Positions 27,231-37,600 are shown, counted from the first letter of the stretch. The stretch is 64,000 bases of DNA from Streptomyces sp. LX-29 (GCF_029541745.1 NZ_CP089746.1:7077559-7141558); one strand, 5' to 3'. The notes: generated by a model from the sequence alone, not told the origin. A program made the numbers and translations.

Positions 27231-28352
27231 GTGGCACAGACCGAACTCTGGGTGGACGTCAGCACCCTGACCCCCGCCGAGACCCCCGACGCGCTGGCCT
27301 ACCTGCGCTCCTCCGCCGCCACCGTGCTGGTGCTGCGCTACGACCAGTACGAGGAGTGGCAGCCGCTGGACCGGCTGCGCACCGCCTGCCTGGTGGGCGC
27401 CGAGGAGGCGGAGCTCGCCGAGCTGATCTCCGCCGACGAGCGCGTCGACGCCGTCATCGCCCGCTCGCCCGCGGACGTCGAGACCGCCCGCCGGACCGCC
27501 GGCTCCCGCCCCGTCGGCGTGCGCTGCGAGATCGTCGACGGCGACACCATGAACGAGGCCGCCGACCTGTCCGGCACCGTCGACACGGTCGTCGCCGCCT
27601 TCAGCGACGAGACCAACATCCCGCTCGAACTGCTGCTGGCCCGCGCCCAGGGCACCCGCACCGGCGTCGTCAAGCAGCTGCTGAACACCGCCGAGGCCGC
27701 CACGGTGGCCGGCGTCCTGGAGAGCGGCCCGGCCGGCCTGATGGTCTCCGCCGAGCGCCTCGCCGACGTGGACCTGGTCACCTCGGTGGTCGCCGCCCGG
27801 AGCCGGATCCGCAAGGACCTGGTGGAGCTGGAGGTCACCCGGGCCGAGTCGGTCGGCATGGGCTACCGCGGCTGCGTCGACACCACCACCCTCTTCGGCG
27901 AGGACGAGGGCATGATCGTCGGCTCCACCTCCTCCGGCGGCATCCTGGTCTGCGCCGAGGTGCACTACCTGCCCTACATGAACCTGCGTCCGTTCCGCGT
28001 CAACGCCGGCGCGGTGCACTCCTACGTCTTCGGCGCCGAGGAGACCGCGTACATCACCGACCTGAGCGCGGGGGAGCACTCTCACGCGGTCGCCGCCGAC
28101 GGCACCTTCCGCGAGGTGGGGATCGGCCGGGTCAAGACCGAGCTGCGCCCGCTGCGGCTGATCGAGGCCCGCCACGGCGACGTCACGGTCAACGTGATCC
28201 TCCAGGACGACTGGCACGTGCGGGTCATGGGCGGCGACGGCAAGCCGAAGAACCTCACCGACGTCACCCCCGGCAGCACCCTGCTGGGCCTGGTCACCGA
28301 GCCGGGCCGGCACGTCGGCATCAAGGTGTCCGAGCACATCGATGAATCCTGA
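27231..28352 (+). CDS. griH: GriH-like 3-dehydroquinate synthase II family enzyme
   Basis: The enzyme has 373 residues from GTG 27231, with AGAGGAA upstream; the open frame extends 36 codons further but without support. Family landmarks are the NTAEAATVAG region, VGMGYRGCVDTTTLF, EGMIVGSTSSGGILV and RPFRVNAGAVHSYV. GriH cyclises the GriI product to 3-amino-4-hydroxybenzoic acid; archaeal homologues make 3-dehydroquinate. In an actinomycete that has normal AroB, the amino-aromatic function is far more likely. It overlaps the UbiA-family gene by 11 bp, so the aromatic acid and a prenyltransferase are translationally linked. Confidence 0.88.
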   Translation: MAQTELWVDVSTLTPAETPDALAYLRSSAATVLVLRYDQYEEWQPLDRLRTACLVGAEEAELAELISADERVDAVIARSPADVETARRTAGSRPVGVRCEIVDGDTMNEAADLSGTVDTVVAAFSDETNIPLELLLARAQGTRTGVVKQLLNTAEAATVAGVLESGPAGLMVSAERLADVDLVTSVVAARSRIRKDLVELEVTRAESVGMGYRGCVDTTTLFGEDEGMIVGSTSSGGILVCAEVHYLPYMNLRPFRVNAGAVHSYVFGAEETAYITDLSAGEHSHAVAADGTFREVGIGRVKTELRPLRLIEARHGDVTVNVILQDDWHVRVMGGDGKPKNLTDVTPGSTLLGLVTEPGRHVGIKVSEHIDES

Positions 28353-29328
28353 CGCCACCCTCGCCGACACGGGCCGCGGCACCGGCCGCGGCGGCCGGGT
28401 GGACCGCTCCGCCCCGGGCGTCGCCCGCGCCTTCGTACGGCTGTCGAAGGTCACCGTCTACCAGCACTTCTTCCCCTGGGCGCTGGCCGTGGCGCTGTTG
28501 GACGGCGCGGCCCTGGACCGCTCCGGCGCGGTGCTCGCCCTGGCCCTGTTCCTGGTCGCCTCGGCCGCCATCGTGGCCTGCACCTCGGCGGTGGACGACA
28601 TCGTCGGCTACCGCAACGGCAGCGACGCGGCCAACTACCGGGAGGGCGACCTGGGTCGGGACATCCGGCGCAAGCCGCTGCTCAGCGGGGCGATCACCGA
28701 ACGCGAGGCGCGGCTCTTCGCCGCCGCCACCGGGGCGCTGACGCTCCTCGCCGGGCTCGGCGGCTTCGCCGCCCTGGGCTGGGACGTGCCGGCCGAGTCG
28801 ATCCTCGTCTTCCTGGCCGTCGCCGCCTGCGCGGTGCAGTACTCCGGCGGCTTCCGGTTCAGCTTCCGCACCGGCGGCTCGGAGACCATGCTGGGCCTCT
28901 CCACCGCCGGCGGGCTGATCTTCCCGTATGTGGCGCTGGCCCGCGGCTGGTCGCCGGCGGCCGTGCTGGAAGCGCTGATCATGGGCCTGTGGCTGGTCAT
29001 GGTCATCTCGTACTCCAACGTCAACGACAAGGAAGGCGACGCCGCCGTCGGCCGAAAGACGCTGGCGGTGGTCAGCGGGCCGAAGGTCTTCAAGACCGCG
29101 ATGGTGCTGTTCTTCGTCGCCGACGTCGGACTGCTGGCCGGCTGGGCGCTGCTGCCCTCGGTCCCGTGGTGGGGCGTGCTGACCCTGCTGCCCGCGGTCG
29201 CCCTGCACGCCGCCCAACTGCGGTACGGGGTGGCCCAGGAGAACTGGCTCAAGGCCCGGCTGTGCGGGTTCGTCGCCTACGACCTCGGGTTCCTCGGGCT
29301 GCTCGTCCCGACGCTGTTCATCGCCTGA
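28342..29328 (+). CDS. UbiA-family membrane prenyltransferase
   Basis: This is a 328-residue polytopic protein with about eight to nine hydrophobic segments. The two aspartate-rich sites that hold prenyl diphosphate via Mg2+ are recognisable: SAVDDIVGYRNGSD after helix 2 and NVNDKEGDAAVGRKT after helix 6. UbiA enzymes attach polyprenyl groups to aromatic acids such as 4-hydroxybenzoate. Directly behind the 3,4-AHBA genes, the acceptor is probably that acid or a derivative. No terpene cyclase or prenyl diphosphate synthase is seen nearby, so the donor would come from primary metabolism. Confidence 0.8.
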   Translation: MNPDATLADTGRGTGRGGRVDRSAPGVARAFVRLSKVTVYQHFFPWALAVALLDGAALDRSGAVLALALFLVASAAIVACTSAVDDIVGYRNGSDAANYREGDLGRDIRRKPLLSGAITEREARLFAAATGALTLLAGLGGFAALGWDVPAESILVFLAVAACAVQYSGGFRFSFRTGGSETMLGLSTAGGLIFPYVALARGWSPAAVLEALIMGLWLVMVISYSNVNDKEGDAAVGRKTLAVVSGPKVFKTAMVLFFVADVGLLAGWALLPSVPWWGVLTLLPAVALHAAQLRYGVAQENWLKARLCGFVAYDLGFLGLLVPTLFIA

Positions 29329-29464
29329 CCCGCCGCGACCGACCGTCCGCCGCCCTTTCTCCGGCCGCCCACCGTCCCACCGTCCGCCCCGTCCCACCGT
29401 CCGCCACACCTCGCCCACACGCGAAACCTTGAACAACATCCCTTCACAGGGGGTAGGGGGAGCC

Positions 29465-30649
29465 ATGGCCGTCGTCCACGACGCCACGTCAGAACCATCC
29501 ACCGACTCGTTGACCGACGCCGTCCGGGAGGCCCTCTCCGGCCTCGACGACGCCCCGGGACTGCGCCGCTTCCCGCGCGCCGTCCTGGAGCGGCTGGGCG
29601 CGCTCGGCGTACTGCGCCGCCGCTGGGCGGGCCCGCACCCCGGCGACGTCGTCTTCGGCGTCGAGCTCGCCGAGCAGGTCGCCCTGAGCGCGCCGACCGG
29701 CATCGCGGTGGGGGTGAGTCTGCACACCGAGTCGGTGCTGTCCATCCTGCACCGCTTCGGCGGCGACTCCGACTACGTCGCCGACCTGCGCGAGCGCGCC
29801 CTCGACGGCACCGCCATCGGGGCGCTGGCCGCCAGCGAGCCCACCGGCGGCAGCGACCTGTCGGCGGTGCGCACCCTGGCCACCCCGGTGGCCGGCGGCT
29901 GGCGCATCAACGGCAGCAAGAAGTACGTCTCGCTGGGCGCCGTCGGCGACTTCGTCATCGTGCTGTGCCGGTTGGCCGACCAGAACGGCCGCCCCACCCA
30001 GCGGCTGGCCACCGTGGTGGTGCCGCTGGACCAGGCCCATGTGGTGCGCGAGCACGACAAGCTCGGCACCCACGCCCTGGACACGGTGGCCGTGGAGTTC
30101 CACGACGTGCTGGTCCCGGCCGAGGCGCTGCTGGGTCGGCCCGGGCTCGGGCTGGTCAACGTCAGCTACGGGCTGTCCTTCGAGCGGCTGGCGGTGGGCG
30201 CCCAGGTGCTCGGCGCGGTCGGTCACGCGCTGGGGCTGGCGGTGGAGCACAGCGAGCGCCGCGAGCAGTTCGGCGCCCCGCTCCGCTCCCACCAGCACCT
30301 CGAGTTCCGGCTCGCCGACGTCCTGGTGGAGCTGGAGGTGCTGCGCGGGGCGGTGCACCACACCGCCGGGCAGCTGATGACGAAGCCGCTGGACCGCGCC
30401 CTGGTGGCGCGCGTCGCCGCCGTCAAGGTGCACGCCGCCCGGCTGGCGGAGCGGCTGGTCAGCGAGTGCCTCCAGGTGTTCGGCGGGGCCGGCTACCTGA
30501 CCCGCGAGACGCCGCTCGGCCAGATGTGGCAGGACGTGCGGCTGGCCCGGATCGGCGGCGGCACCGACGAGATGATGCTCGCCCTGGTCGCCGGCGAACT
30601 CCGCGGCGCGGCAGAGGCGTACGGCTCCGCCGTGCGGATCACGACATGA
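29465..30649 (+). CDS. Acyl-CoA dehydrogenase-type flavoenzyme
   Basis: The protein has 394 residues from ATG 29465, which follows GGGGGTAGGGGGA. The N-terminal helical domain is followed by FAD-contact segments ASEPTGGSDLSAVRT and GSKKYVSLGAVGD, and a C-terminal helical domain with VFGGAGYLTRETPLGQMWQDVR. The usual base in the YEGT motif is Gly here (RIGGGTDEMM), so the catalytic Glu must lie elsewhere, as in isovaleryl-CoA-type enzymes, or the reaction differs. Members act on acyl-CoA or acyl-ACP to form alkenes, or as N-hydroxylases and oxidases. The downstream ACP and ligase suggest an ACP-bound substrate. It overlaps the next gene by 4 bp. Confidence 0.82.
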   Translation: MAVVHDATSEPSTDSLTDAVREALSGLDDAPGLRRFPRAVLERLGALGVLRRRWAGPHPGDVVFGVELAEQVALSAPTGIAVGVSLHTESVLSILHRFGGDSDYVADLRERALDGTAIGALAASEPTGGSDLSAVRTLATPVAGGWRINGSKKYVSLGAVGDFVIVLCRLADQNGRPTQRLATVVVPLDQAHVVREHDKLGTHALDTVAVEFHDVLVPAEALLGRPGLGLVNVSYGLSFERLAVGAQVLGAVGHALGLAVEHSERREQFGAPLRSHQHLEFRLADVLVELEVLRGAVHHTAGQLMTKPLDRALVARVAAVKVHAARLAERLVSECLQVFGGAGYLTRETPLGQMWQDVRLARIGGGTDEMMLALVAGELRGAAEAYGSAVRITT

Positions 30650-31848
30650 GCGGGGCGAGCGAGATGACGCACGCGTGGCCGGCCGACTCCTGGCTGCCGC
30701 GACCGACCCCGCCGCCCGCCACCCGCGGCCTGCGTCTCCTGGTCGCCGGGCTCACCGGACAGGTCGGCCAGGGGCTGCTGGAGGCGTGTGCCGCCCTCGG
30801 CGAGGACGCGCCCGAGATCGTCGCGCTGGTGCGACGCCGCCCACGGGCCGCGCACCTCATGGGCCCGGCCGTGGTCCGACAGCTCGTCGGGGAGGTCACC
30901 GCGCCCGGCTGGGGACTGACCGAGACCGACCTGGAGCGGCTCGGCGAGATCGACGCCGTGCTCAACCTGGCCGGCGCCACCGACTGGACCGCCAGCCACG
31001 CCCTGCTGGACAAGGTGAACGTCCTCGGCGCGGTCAACGGGCTGGAGGTGGCCCAGGGGCTGAGCGCGCGGCTCGGCCGCACGGTCCCCTATCTGTCGGC
31101 GAGTTCGGTCTTCGTCGCCGGGCTCAGCGACGGCAGCGTGGTGGAGGACCTGCTCTCCCCGGACACCGACCGCACCCCGTACGAGCTCAGCAAGTGGACC
31201 TCCGAGCGAGCGCTGATCGCCCGCGCCCGACGCACCGGACACCCCGTGCTGGTGGCCCGCGTCGGCGGGGTGGTCGGCAACTCGGCGACCGGGCGCACCA
31301 CCCGGCGCAGCTCGCTGTACCAGCTGGTGTCCCGGCGCGAGGAGGACTCCGCGCTGCGGGTGCTGCCCGCGCAGCGCGGCGCCCGTGTGGACACCCTGCC
31401 GCGCGACGTGATCGGCGAGTCGCTGCTGCGGCTGGTCGGGCACGGCCGCGGCGACGGCTTCGCCGGCTGGCGTTCCGGCGTGATCGCGCAGGTCGCGGCC
31501 GGTGAACGCGCCCCCACCCTGGCCGCGCTGCTGGCCCAGCTGGAGGGCATGGACGCCGGCTCCCGCTACCACGTGCCGCGGCTGGTGCCCGCCTCGCGCG
31601 GCGTCCTCCAGACCGTGACCCGGGTCGGCACCCGCTATGTGCGCTGGAGCCGACAGGCCGGCAACCGGCTGCACGGGCTCCGCTACGTCACCGTCAACCG
31701 AGTCTTCGAACGCGGTCGGTTCGCCGCCCTGACCGGCGGCTGGCTGCCGGCGGTGCCGCTGGAGACCACCCTGCGCATCACCTTCGACCTGGCCGAACAG
31801 CGCCCCGCGGCGCCGGTGGCCGACCTGCCGCTCGGGAGGTTCCAGTGA
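30646..31848 (+). CDS. Thioester-reductase-like extended SDR
   Basis: This is a 400-residue NAD(P)-dependent protein of the NAD_binding_4/thioester-reductase type. The cofactor motif is LLVAGLTGQVGQGLLEA and the catalytic Ser and Tyr-x3-Lys lie in PYLSASSVFVAG and PYELSKWTSERAL. Similar domains end carboxylic acid reductases and some peptide synthetases, releasing a carrier-bound acyl chain as aldehyde or alcohol. An ACP and an acyl-AMP ligase are encoded just downstream, so a three-protein carboxylate reduction system is plausible. Start and stop each overlap the neighbours by 4 bp. Confidence 0.75.
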   Translation: MSGASEMTHAWPADSWLPRPTPPPATRGLRLLVAGLTGQVGQGLLEACAALGEDAPEIVALVRRRPRAAHLMGPAVVRQLVGEVTAPGWGLTETDLERLGEIDAVLNLAGATDWTASHALLDKVNVLGAVNGLEVAQGLSARLGRTVPYLSASSVFVAGLSDGSVVEDLLSPDTDRTPYELSKWTSERALIARARRTGHPVLVARVGGVVGNSATGRTTRRSSLYQLVSRREEDSALRVLPAQRGARVDTLPRDVIGESLLRLVGHGRGDGFAGWRSGVIAQVAAGERAPTLAALLAQLEGMDAGSRYHVPRLVPASRGVLQTVTRVGTRYVRWSRQAGNRLHGLRYVTVNRVFERGRFAALTGGWLPAVPLETTLRITFDLAEQRPAAPVADLPLGRFQ

Positions 31849-32846
31849 GGGTTCTCGTCATCGGATCCACCGGATACCTCGGCTACTGGGTGACCCGCTC
31901 GCTCAGCGAGGCCGGGCACCAGGTGGTGGAGCTCAGCCGGCGCGGCCACGCCCGGCACGGCACCGGAATCGTCGGCGACGTCACCGCCACCCACCTCGGG
32001 CTGGGCCCCGAGGCGCTGGAGGAACTCTCCGACGTGACCGCCGTGGTGTCCTGCTTCGGCTCGGTCGACTGGGACCTGGACCCCTCCGCCCTGGTCAACC
32101 TCCATGTGACCGGCACCCGGAACGTGCTGAACACGGCGGCGGAGCTGCCGAACGTCCAGCGCGTGGTGCACACCTCGTCCCTGCTGGCGCTCGGCCGCGC
32201 CGAGGGCCTGGTCGGCAACCGCGAACTCGCCGTCGGCCAGACCTTCCGCAACTGGTACGAGTACGCCAAGTACCGCGGCGAGGCGGTGGCCCGGCGCGAG
32301 CGGCGGGTCCCGGTGAGCGTCGTCCGCTTCGGGCCGCTGCTCGGCCCGGCCCCCGCCGAGCTGGTGCCGCGCACCGGAGGACCGCTCCAGGCGCTGCCCA
32401 ACCTGCTCCAGGGCATGCCGCTGTTCCTGGAACACGGCGGCCGCTACCCGGTCCACGTCGGCGACGTGGCCGCCGCCGGACAGGTGGTGGCCGAGCTGGC
32501 GCTGGCCGCCGAAGCCCCCGACGTCTGCACCTACTTCGACCCGGCCCGCCCCACCCTGGCGCGCGTGCTGCACGAGCTGTGCCAGCCGTGGAACGTCGTG
32601 CCGCGGCTGGTGGAGGGCGGCACCCGGGGCCGCTGGCTGCAACGCCAGGCGGTGCGCCGGCTGGGGCTCGCGGCCAGCACCCTGGAGTACGCCTCGCCGC
32701 TGCCCACCCTCGACCCCCAGGTGCTCGACGCCCTGCCCCGGCCGGTGCCGGCCGAACGACCCGGATACATCTCGGCGACAGCGGACATCCTGCGCGACGC
32801 GCGGCGGGTGCTGCTGCCCGTGGACGCGGAAGTGAGCCTTCGATGA
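31845..32846 (+). CDS. NAD-dependent epimerase/dehydratase-type extended SDR
   Basis: This 333-residue Rossmann protein has MRVLVIGSTGYLGYWVTR at its start, VVHTSSLLALGR with the catalytic Ser, and YEYAKYRGEAVARRE with Tyr-x3-Lys. The sequence differs enough from the preceding SDR to be a separate function rather than a recent duplicate. Possible roles are ketone reduction, epimerisation or dehydration on a carrier- or prenyl-linked intermediate. GTG 31845 overlaps the preceding stop, and its own stop overlaps the next ATG, so five genes in a row are tightly coupled. Confidence 0.75.
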   Translation: MRVLVIGSTGYLGYWVTRSLSEAGHQVVELSRRGHARHGTGIVGDVTATHLGLGPEALEELSDVTAVVSCFGSVDWDLDPSALVNLHVTGTRNVLNTAAELPNVQRVVHTSSLLALGRAEGLVGNRELAVGQTFRNWYEYAKYRGEAVARRERRVPVSVVRFGPLLGPAPAELVPRTGGPLQALPNLLQGMPLFLEHGGRYPVHVGDVAAAGQVVAELALAAEAPDVCTYFDPARPTLARVLHELCQPWNVVPRLVEGGTRGRWLQRQAVRRLGLAASTLEYASPLPTLDPQVLDALPRPVPAERPGYISATADILRDARRVLLPVDAEVSLR

Positions 32847-34369
32847 CGACACCCGCCCTCGCGCCCGACGGCACCGAGCGGGACACCGGTTGGCAGCCGC
32901 CCTTCAGCCGGGTGGACACCCATGTCCACCCCCGGCTGCGGGTCTACTCCGCGGGCAACTTCGGCGAGGTCGCCCCCGAGCGGCTCTCCCCGATGTCCTG
33001 GTCGCTGGTCGGCCGTCCCATGGAGCTGGGCACCCGGCGGTTCATCGGCCGGGTCCTCGGCCACCCCCGCTGGACCACCGGCTCGACCTACGTCTTCACC
33101 GGATACCTGGGCCTGCGCCCGTACCACAACCTCACGGCGTACTGCCATGTCGCCGAGGAGGTCGTGCTCACCGAGCCGCAGGACGTCACCGAGGCGTACT
33201 TCGAAGGCGTCCAGCCGCCGCCCCCCTCCGACGTGGAGCGGGTCATGGGCTGGCGCAAGGTCATGGTGGGCCCGCGGATGCTCACCGAGCTGCTGCGGCT
33301 GCGCACCCGCAACGCCAGGCTGGAGCAGCAGGTCTTCGCCTTCGAGCAGGACGTGCGGGACGCGGCCGCCGCCGGCGGACTCGACTGGCGGCTGGGGGAG
33401 TTCACGGCCCGCGGCAAGCGGTTGCTGGAGATCGCCTGGGAGGTGCACATCACCTGCACCTCCGGCGCCGTCGCCGCCGAGGTCGTGCGCCGCAAGGTCA
33501 CCGACAGACTGGTGCCCCACGCCGACTCGGTGGCCGGCTGGCTGCGCGAGCCCGCCGAGCTGCCCTGGACCCGGCTCTTCGGCCTCGGCCCCATGGCGGA
33601 CGGCCCCGCCGGCTTCCTGGACAAGGTCTTCTACGAGGTCGCCGACCAGCACCTGCCCTGGGCCGAGTACGCGGTGCGCCCGCTCGCCAAGCCCATGGAG
33701 GGCAACGGCGGCCCGGCCGAGGTCAGTCCGCGCGAGGCGCTCATCGGCATGCGGGGGGCGCTGCGCGGCCGGGCCGTCGACGCCTCCGTGCTCTTCCTCG
33801 GCGACATGATGTCGGTGCGCGAGCAGAGCAAGTCCCTGGCGATGCGGCTGCTGCACGTGCACCGCACCCTCGCCCGGGAGCTGGCCCGCGCCCGCGGCGT
33901 GGCCGACGCCGACTGGCCGTACCTGTCCATGGACGAGCTCAGCGGCCCGGCCGTGCCCGACCCCGTCGAGATCGACCGGCGCCGGGAGTCCTGCGCCGAG
34001 GCGCTCGGCCTGGTCATGCCGGACTATCTGGACCTGCGCCCGGGGGCCTCCCCGGACGCGGTGCCCCGGCGCCGCCCCACCGGCGTCTCGCCCGGGGTGT
34101 TCGAGGGCACGGCCATCGGCGTGGAGGACATGCCGACCGAGGACGGTGTGGTCCTGGTCTGCGAGAGCGCCGACGCCAACATCATGCCCATCCTGCCCTT
34201 CGTCGGCGCGGTGGTGACCGCGCGCGGCAGTCAGTACTCGCACGTCGCGATCCTGTGCCGGGAGATGGGGGTGCCGGCCGTGGTGTCGCACCCGCTGGCC
34301 TCCGACATCGCACCGGGCCGCCGCGTGCACGTGAACGGTGATACGGGAGAAGTGAGGATCCTTGACTGA
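32843..34369 (+). CDS. Rifampin-phosphotransferase-like protein lacking the ATP-grasp domain
   Basis: This is a 508-residue protein. Residues about 30-420 resemble the central substrate-binding domain of rifampin phosphotransferase: NFGEVAPERLSPMSWS at the front and VREQSKSLAMRLLHVHRTLARELARARG before YLSMDEL at the end. The last about 90 residues form the swivelling phosphohistidine domain with His467 in SQYSHVAILCREMGVPAVV. The N-terminal ATP-grasp domain that would charge that His is absent. It is supplied, apparently, by the fused ligase encoded two genes later. Family enzymes pass the beta-phosphate of ATP via the His to a hydroxyl group. The arrangement recalls split phenylphosphate synthase. 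It overlaps the ACP gene. Confidence 0.78.
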   Translation: MTTPALAPDGTERDTGWQPPFSRVDTHVHPRLRVYSAGNFGEVAPERLSPMSWSLVGRPMELGTRRFIGRVLGHPRWTTGSTYVFTGYLGLRPYHNLTAYCHVAEEVVLTEPQDVTEAYFEGVQPPPPSDVERVMGWRKVMVGPRMLTELLRLRTRNARLEQQVFAFEQDVRDAAAAGGLDWRLGEFTARGKRLLEIAWEVHITCTSGAVAAEVVRRKVTDRLVPHADSVAGWLREPAELPWTRLFGLGPMADGPAGFLDKVFYEVADQHLPWAEYAVRPLAKPMEGNGGPAEVSPREALIGMRGALRGRAVDASVLFLGDMMSVREQSKSLAMRLLHVHRTLARELARARGVADADWPYLSMDELSGPAVPDPVEIDRRRESCAEALGLVMPDYLDLRPGASPDAVPRRRPTGVSPGVFEGTAIGVEDMPTEDGVVLVCESADANIMPILPFVGAVVTARGSQYSHVAILCREMGVPAVVSHPLASDIAPGRRVHVNGDTGEVRILD

Positions 34370-34679
34370 GAACACCGCCATCGACACGGCCGCCGGCACC
34401 GCGGCCCCGCACTCCATCGAGGCCATCGTGGCCACGCTCGAGGAGGCCATCGCCGTCGACCGCCCCCGCCGCGACCTGCGGCTGACCGACTCCATCAGCC
34501 AGGACATCCGGCTGGACTCGCTCGCCCTGCTGGAGGTCCTCACCCGCGTCGAGGAGGAGTTCGGCATCGAGCTGATCGACACCCCGGAGACCTACACCGC
34601 GGGCACCGTCGGCGACCTCGCCGCCGTCATCCAGAGCAAGGTCGCCGCCACCGGCGCCGATACCGGGCAGGCGGTGTAG
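34362..34679 (+). CDS. Acyl carrier protein
   Basis: This is a 105-residue carrier protein. It shows the four-helix pattern with the 4'-phosphopantetheine Ser in IRLDSLALLEVL and the helix-III region EEFGIELIDTPETYTAGTVGDLAAVI. The start is probably TTG 34362 inside the end of the preceding gene; GAGGA is near but close. The N-terminal about 25 residues are Ala/Thr-rich. Lying between the phosphotransferase-like gene and the acyl-AMP ligase, it is the expected acceptor of the acyl chain activated by the ligase. No polyketide synthase genes accompany it in cluster A. Confidence 0.9.
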   Translation: MTENTAIDTAAGTAAPHSIEAIVATLEEAIAVDRPRRDLRLTDSISQDIRLDSLALLEVLTRVEEEFGIELIDTPETYTAGTVGDLAAVIQSKVAATGADTGQAV

Positions 34680-34687
34680 GAGACCGG

Positions 34688-37600
34688 ATGCGCGACCTGA
34701 CGAGCTGGCTCGACAATCCGGCCACCGACGCCGGGATCACCACTTACGACGGCAAGCAGTGGACCCGCCACACCTACGCGGACTTCGCGGACCAGGTCTT
34801 CGGCGCCGCCGCCGCCCTGCGGCGGCAGGGGGTCGGCCGGGGGGACCGGGTCGCGCTGGTCCTGCCCTCCGGGCCGGAGTTCACCCGGTACTTCTTCGCC
34901 GCCATGGCGGTCGGCGCCACCCCGACGCCGATCGCCCCCCGCGGCTACCAGGGCCCCGTCGACTACGGCACCTTCGTCGCCGGGCTGCTGGACACCCTGC
35001 GCCCCGGCTGCGTCGTCGCCGAGGGGCCCGTGCTGGACCTGCTGGCCGGGCTGCCGGAAGCGGCGCCGCGCGTCATCGACGCGCGGCGGCCGCTGCCACC
35101 CGCCGATGACCGCACCCGCGTCGTGCTGGACAAGGACGACCTGGCACTCATCCAGTTCACCTCCGGCTCCTCCAGCGCCCCGCGCGGCGTGACGCTCACC
35201 AGTGAGGCAGCGCTCGCGCAGGTGGCGCTGCTGGAGGACAAGTACCGCATCGAACCGGAGTCCTCCTTCGGCTCCTGGCTGCCGCTCCACCACGACATGG
35301 GGCTCATCGGGCTGTTCCTGACCCCCGTGGTGCTCGGCTGCGAGGTGTCGCTGATGCGGCCCGAGCACTTCGTCCGCCGCCCCCTGGAGTGGCTGAAGAT
35401 CTTCGGTGAGCGCGGCGGCACCATCTCCGCGATCCCCAACTTCGCCCTGGAGCGGGTGGTGCGCCGGGTGCGCCCGGAGGACCTGGAGGGCATGGACTTC
35501 GGCCGCTGGCGGGCGCTGATCATCGGCTCCGACCGGGTCAGCATGTCCGTGCTCGACGCCTTCCACGGGCTGCTCGCCCCGCACGGGCTGACCCGGGAGG
35601 CCCTCTCGCCCTCGTACGGCATGGCCGAGGCGACCCTCGCGGTCTCCGGCGTCGGCCACGGCCGGGAGCCGGAGGCGCTGCTGCTGGGGTCCACCGAGTT
35701 CAGCCAGGGCGCCCCGGTGCGGATCGCCGGACGGCGCCGGCTCGCCGGGGCCGAACCCGGCGACCGGACGCTGCACAGCGTGGTGTCCTGCGGCACCGAG
35801 CTGGTCGGCGTCGACATCACGGTGACCGGCGAGGACGGCCACGCGCTGCCCGACGGGCACGTCGGCGAACTGCTGGTCCGCTCGCCCGCGCTCTCCCGCG
35901 GCTACTTCGGCGCGCCGCCGGAGGACGACCGGTTCACCACCGGCGGCTACCGCACCGGTGACCTCGGCTTCCGCCACGAGGAGCAGATCTACGTCCTGGG
36001 CCGGGTCGGCGACTCCGTCAAGGTCAACGGGCGGTACGTCACCGCCGAGGACGTGGAGCTGGCGCTGGTGCGGGTGCTGGAGCTCCAGCACGACAAGCTC
36101 GCCGTCGTCCTCCACTCCGTCTCCGGCACCCCCGCGGCGCTCGTCACCGTCCAGCGCGGGGCGGAGACCCTCGACGTGACCCGGCTCGGGGACGTCCTGG
36201 AGTCCTTCGGGCTCTCCGCCGACCGCACCGCCGTGCTGCACGTGGGCGCGCTCGCCGTGCCCCGCACCACCAGCGGCAAGCCGCAGCGCGGCAAACTCTG
36301 GCGGTCGCTGGTCGGCGGCGAGCTCACCGGCACCCCGGTGCACCTGGGCGAGGACTTCCCCTACGCCTTCACCACCGACCCCGACAGCGGCCGCTCACGG
36401 GTCGTGCCGCAGCACAGGGACGAGGGCGAGGGCACGGACGGGGCCGCCCGCCCGGACGGAGCCGCCCAACCGGACGGGGCCGCCCGCCTGGACGGGGCCG
36501 TGCCTCGCTCGGCGGAGGAGTCGCGCGCCCTTCTCGGTGGCAAGGGTCACCACCTGACCCTGATGCGCCGACTCGGCCTCCCCGTACCGCCGTTCGCGGT
36601 GCTGGACTCGGCCGAACTCGCCGCGCGCCCGGTGGACGCGGAGCGGATCCGCGAGCTGCTCGGCCCGCTGGCCGAGGCGGCGGCGGACACCATGGCCCCG
36701 CGCGAGTCCGCGGTGGGGCTCGCGGTGCGCTCCAGCCCCCCGCGGAGCATGCCCGGGATGATGGACACCCTGCTCGGCATCGGGCTGTCCCCCTCGGACG
36801 TCGAGCCGCTGGCCCGCCGGCTGGGCGACCGCGCCGCCGCCTGGGAGGTGCTGCTGACCCAGGCCCGCCATCTGTGCCGCCACGTCGGCGGCGCCGACCC
36901 GGCGCGGCTGGCCGCCGCCGAGGGCGACCCGACCGGCGGCCTGACCGGCGACCCGACCGGCGGCCCGGCGGAGCGGTACGACCGGCTGCGCCGGCTCTAC
37001 GCCGAACTCACCGGCGCCGACTACCCCGTGGACCCGGTCGACCAGGTGCGGGTCGCCGTCGAGGCGGTGCGCGCCTCCTGGAACTCGGAGCGCGCCCGAC
37101 AGTACCGGCAGGCGCACGGCATCCCGGAGCGGCCCGGCCCCGCGGTGGTGGTGCAGGCGCTGGCGTACGGCATGGCCGGCGGCGCCTCCGGCAGCGGGGT
37201 GGTGTTCAGCCACAACCCGATCAACGGGGACGAGGGGCTGTTCGGCGAGTACCTCACCGGCTCCACCGGGGAGGACCTGGTCTCCGGCACCCGCACCCCG
37301 CAGGCGGTCGCCGCGCTGGAGGCGCAGGACCCCCGGGCGCACCGGCTGCTGACCGAGCTGGTCGCCCGGCTCCACCACGAGCTGGGCGCCATGGCCGATG
37401 TCGAGTTCGTGGTCGAACGCGGCAGGCTGTGGCTGGTCCAGGTGCGCCCCGCGGCCGCCGCGCCCCACGTCCTCAACCGGGTCGCGCAGCGCATGTGGCG
37501 GGACGGCCGGCTCACCGCGCGGCAGGCCCTGGCCCGGCTGGACGCGGACGCGCTGTTCGCCTCGCCGCCCGCGCGGGTCGCCGGCGAGCCGCCGGGGCTG

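Noticed and set aside
26280..28352. Archaeal-type shikimate entry (ADH synthase and DHQ synthase II)
   Set aside because: Streptomyces use AroB/AroQ for shikimate. The cluster context with nitrous-acid genes favours 3-amino-4-hydroxybenzoate.
26088..28454. Minus-strand open frame opposite the GriI- and GriH-type genes
   Set aside because: It is antisense to two enzymes whose active-site residues are clear. Its product is Gly/Val/Arg-rich without motifs.
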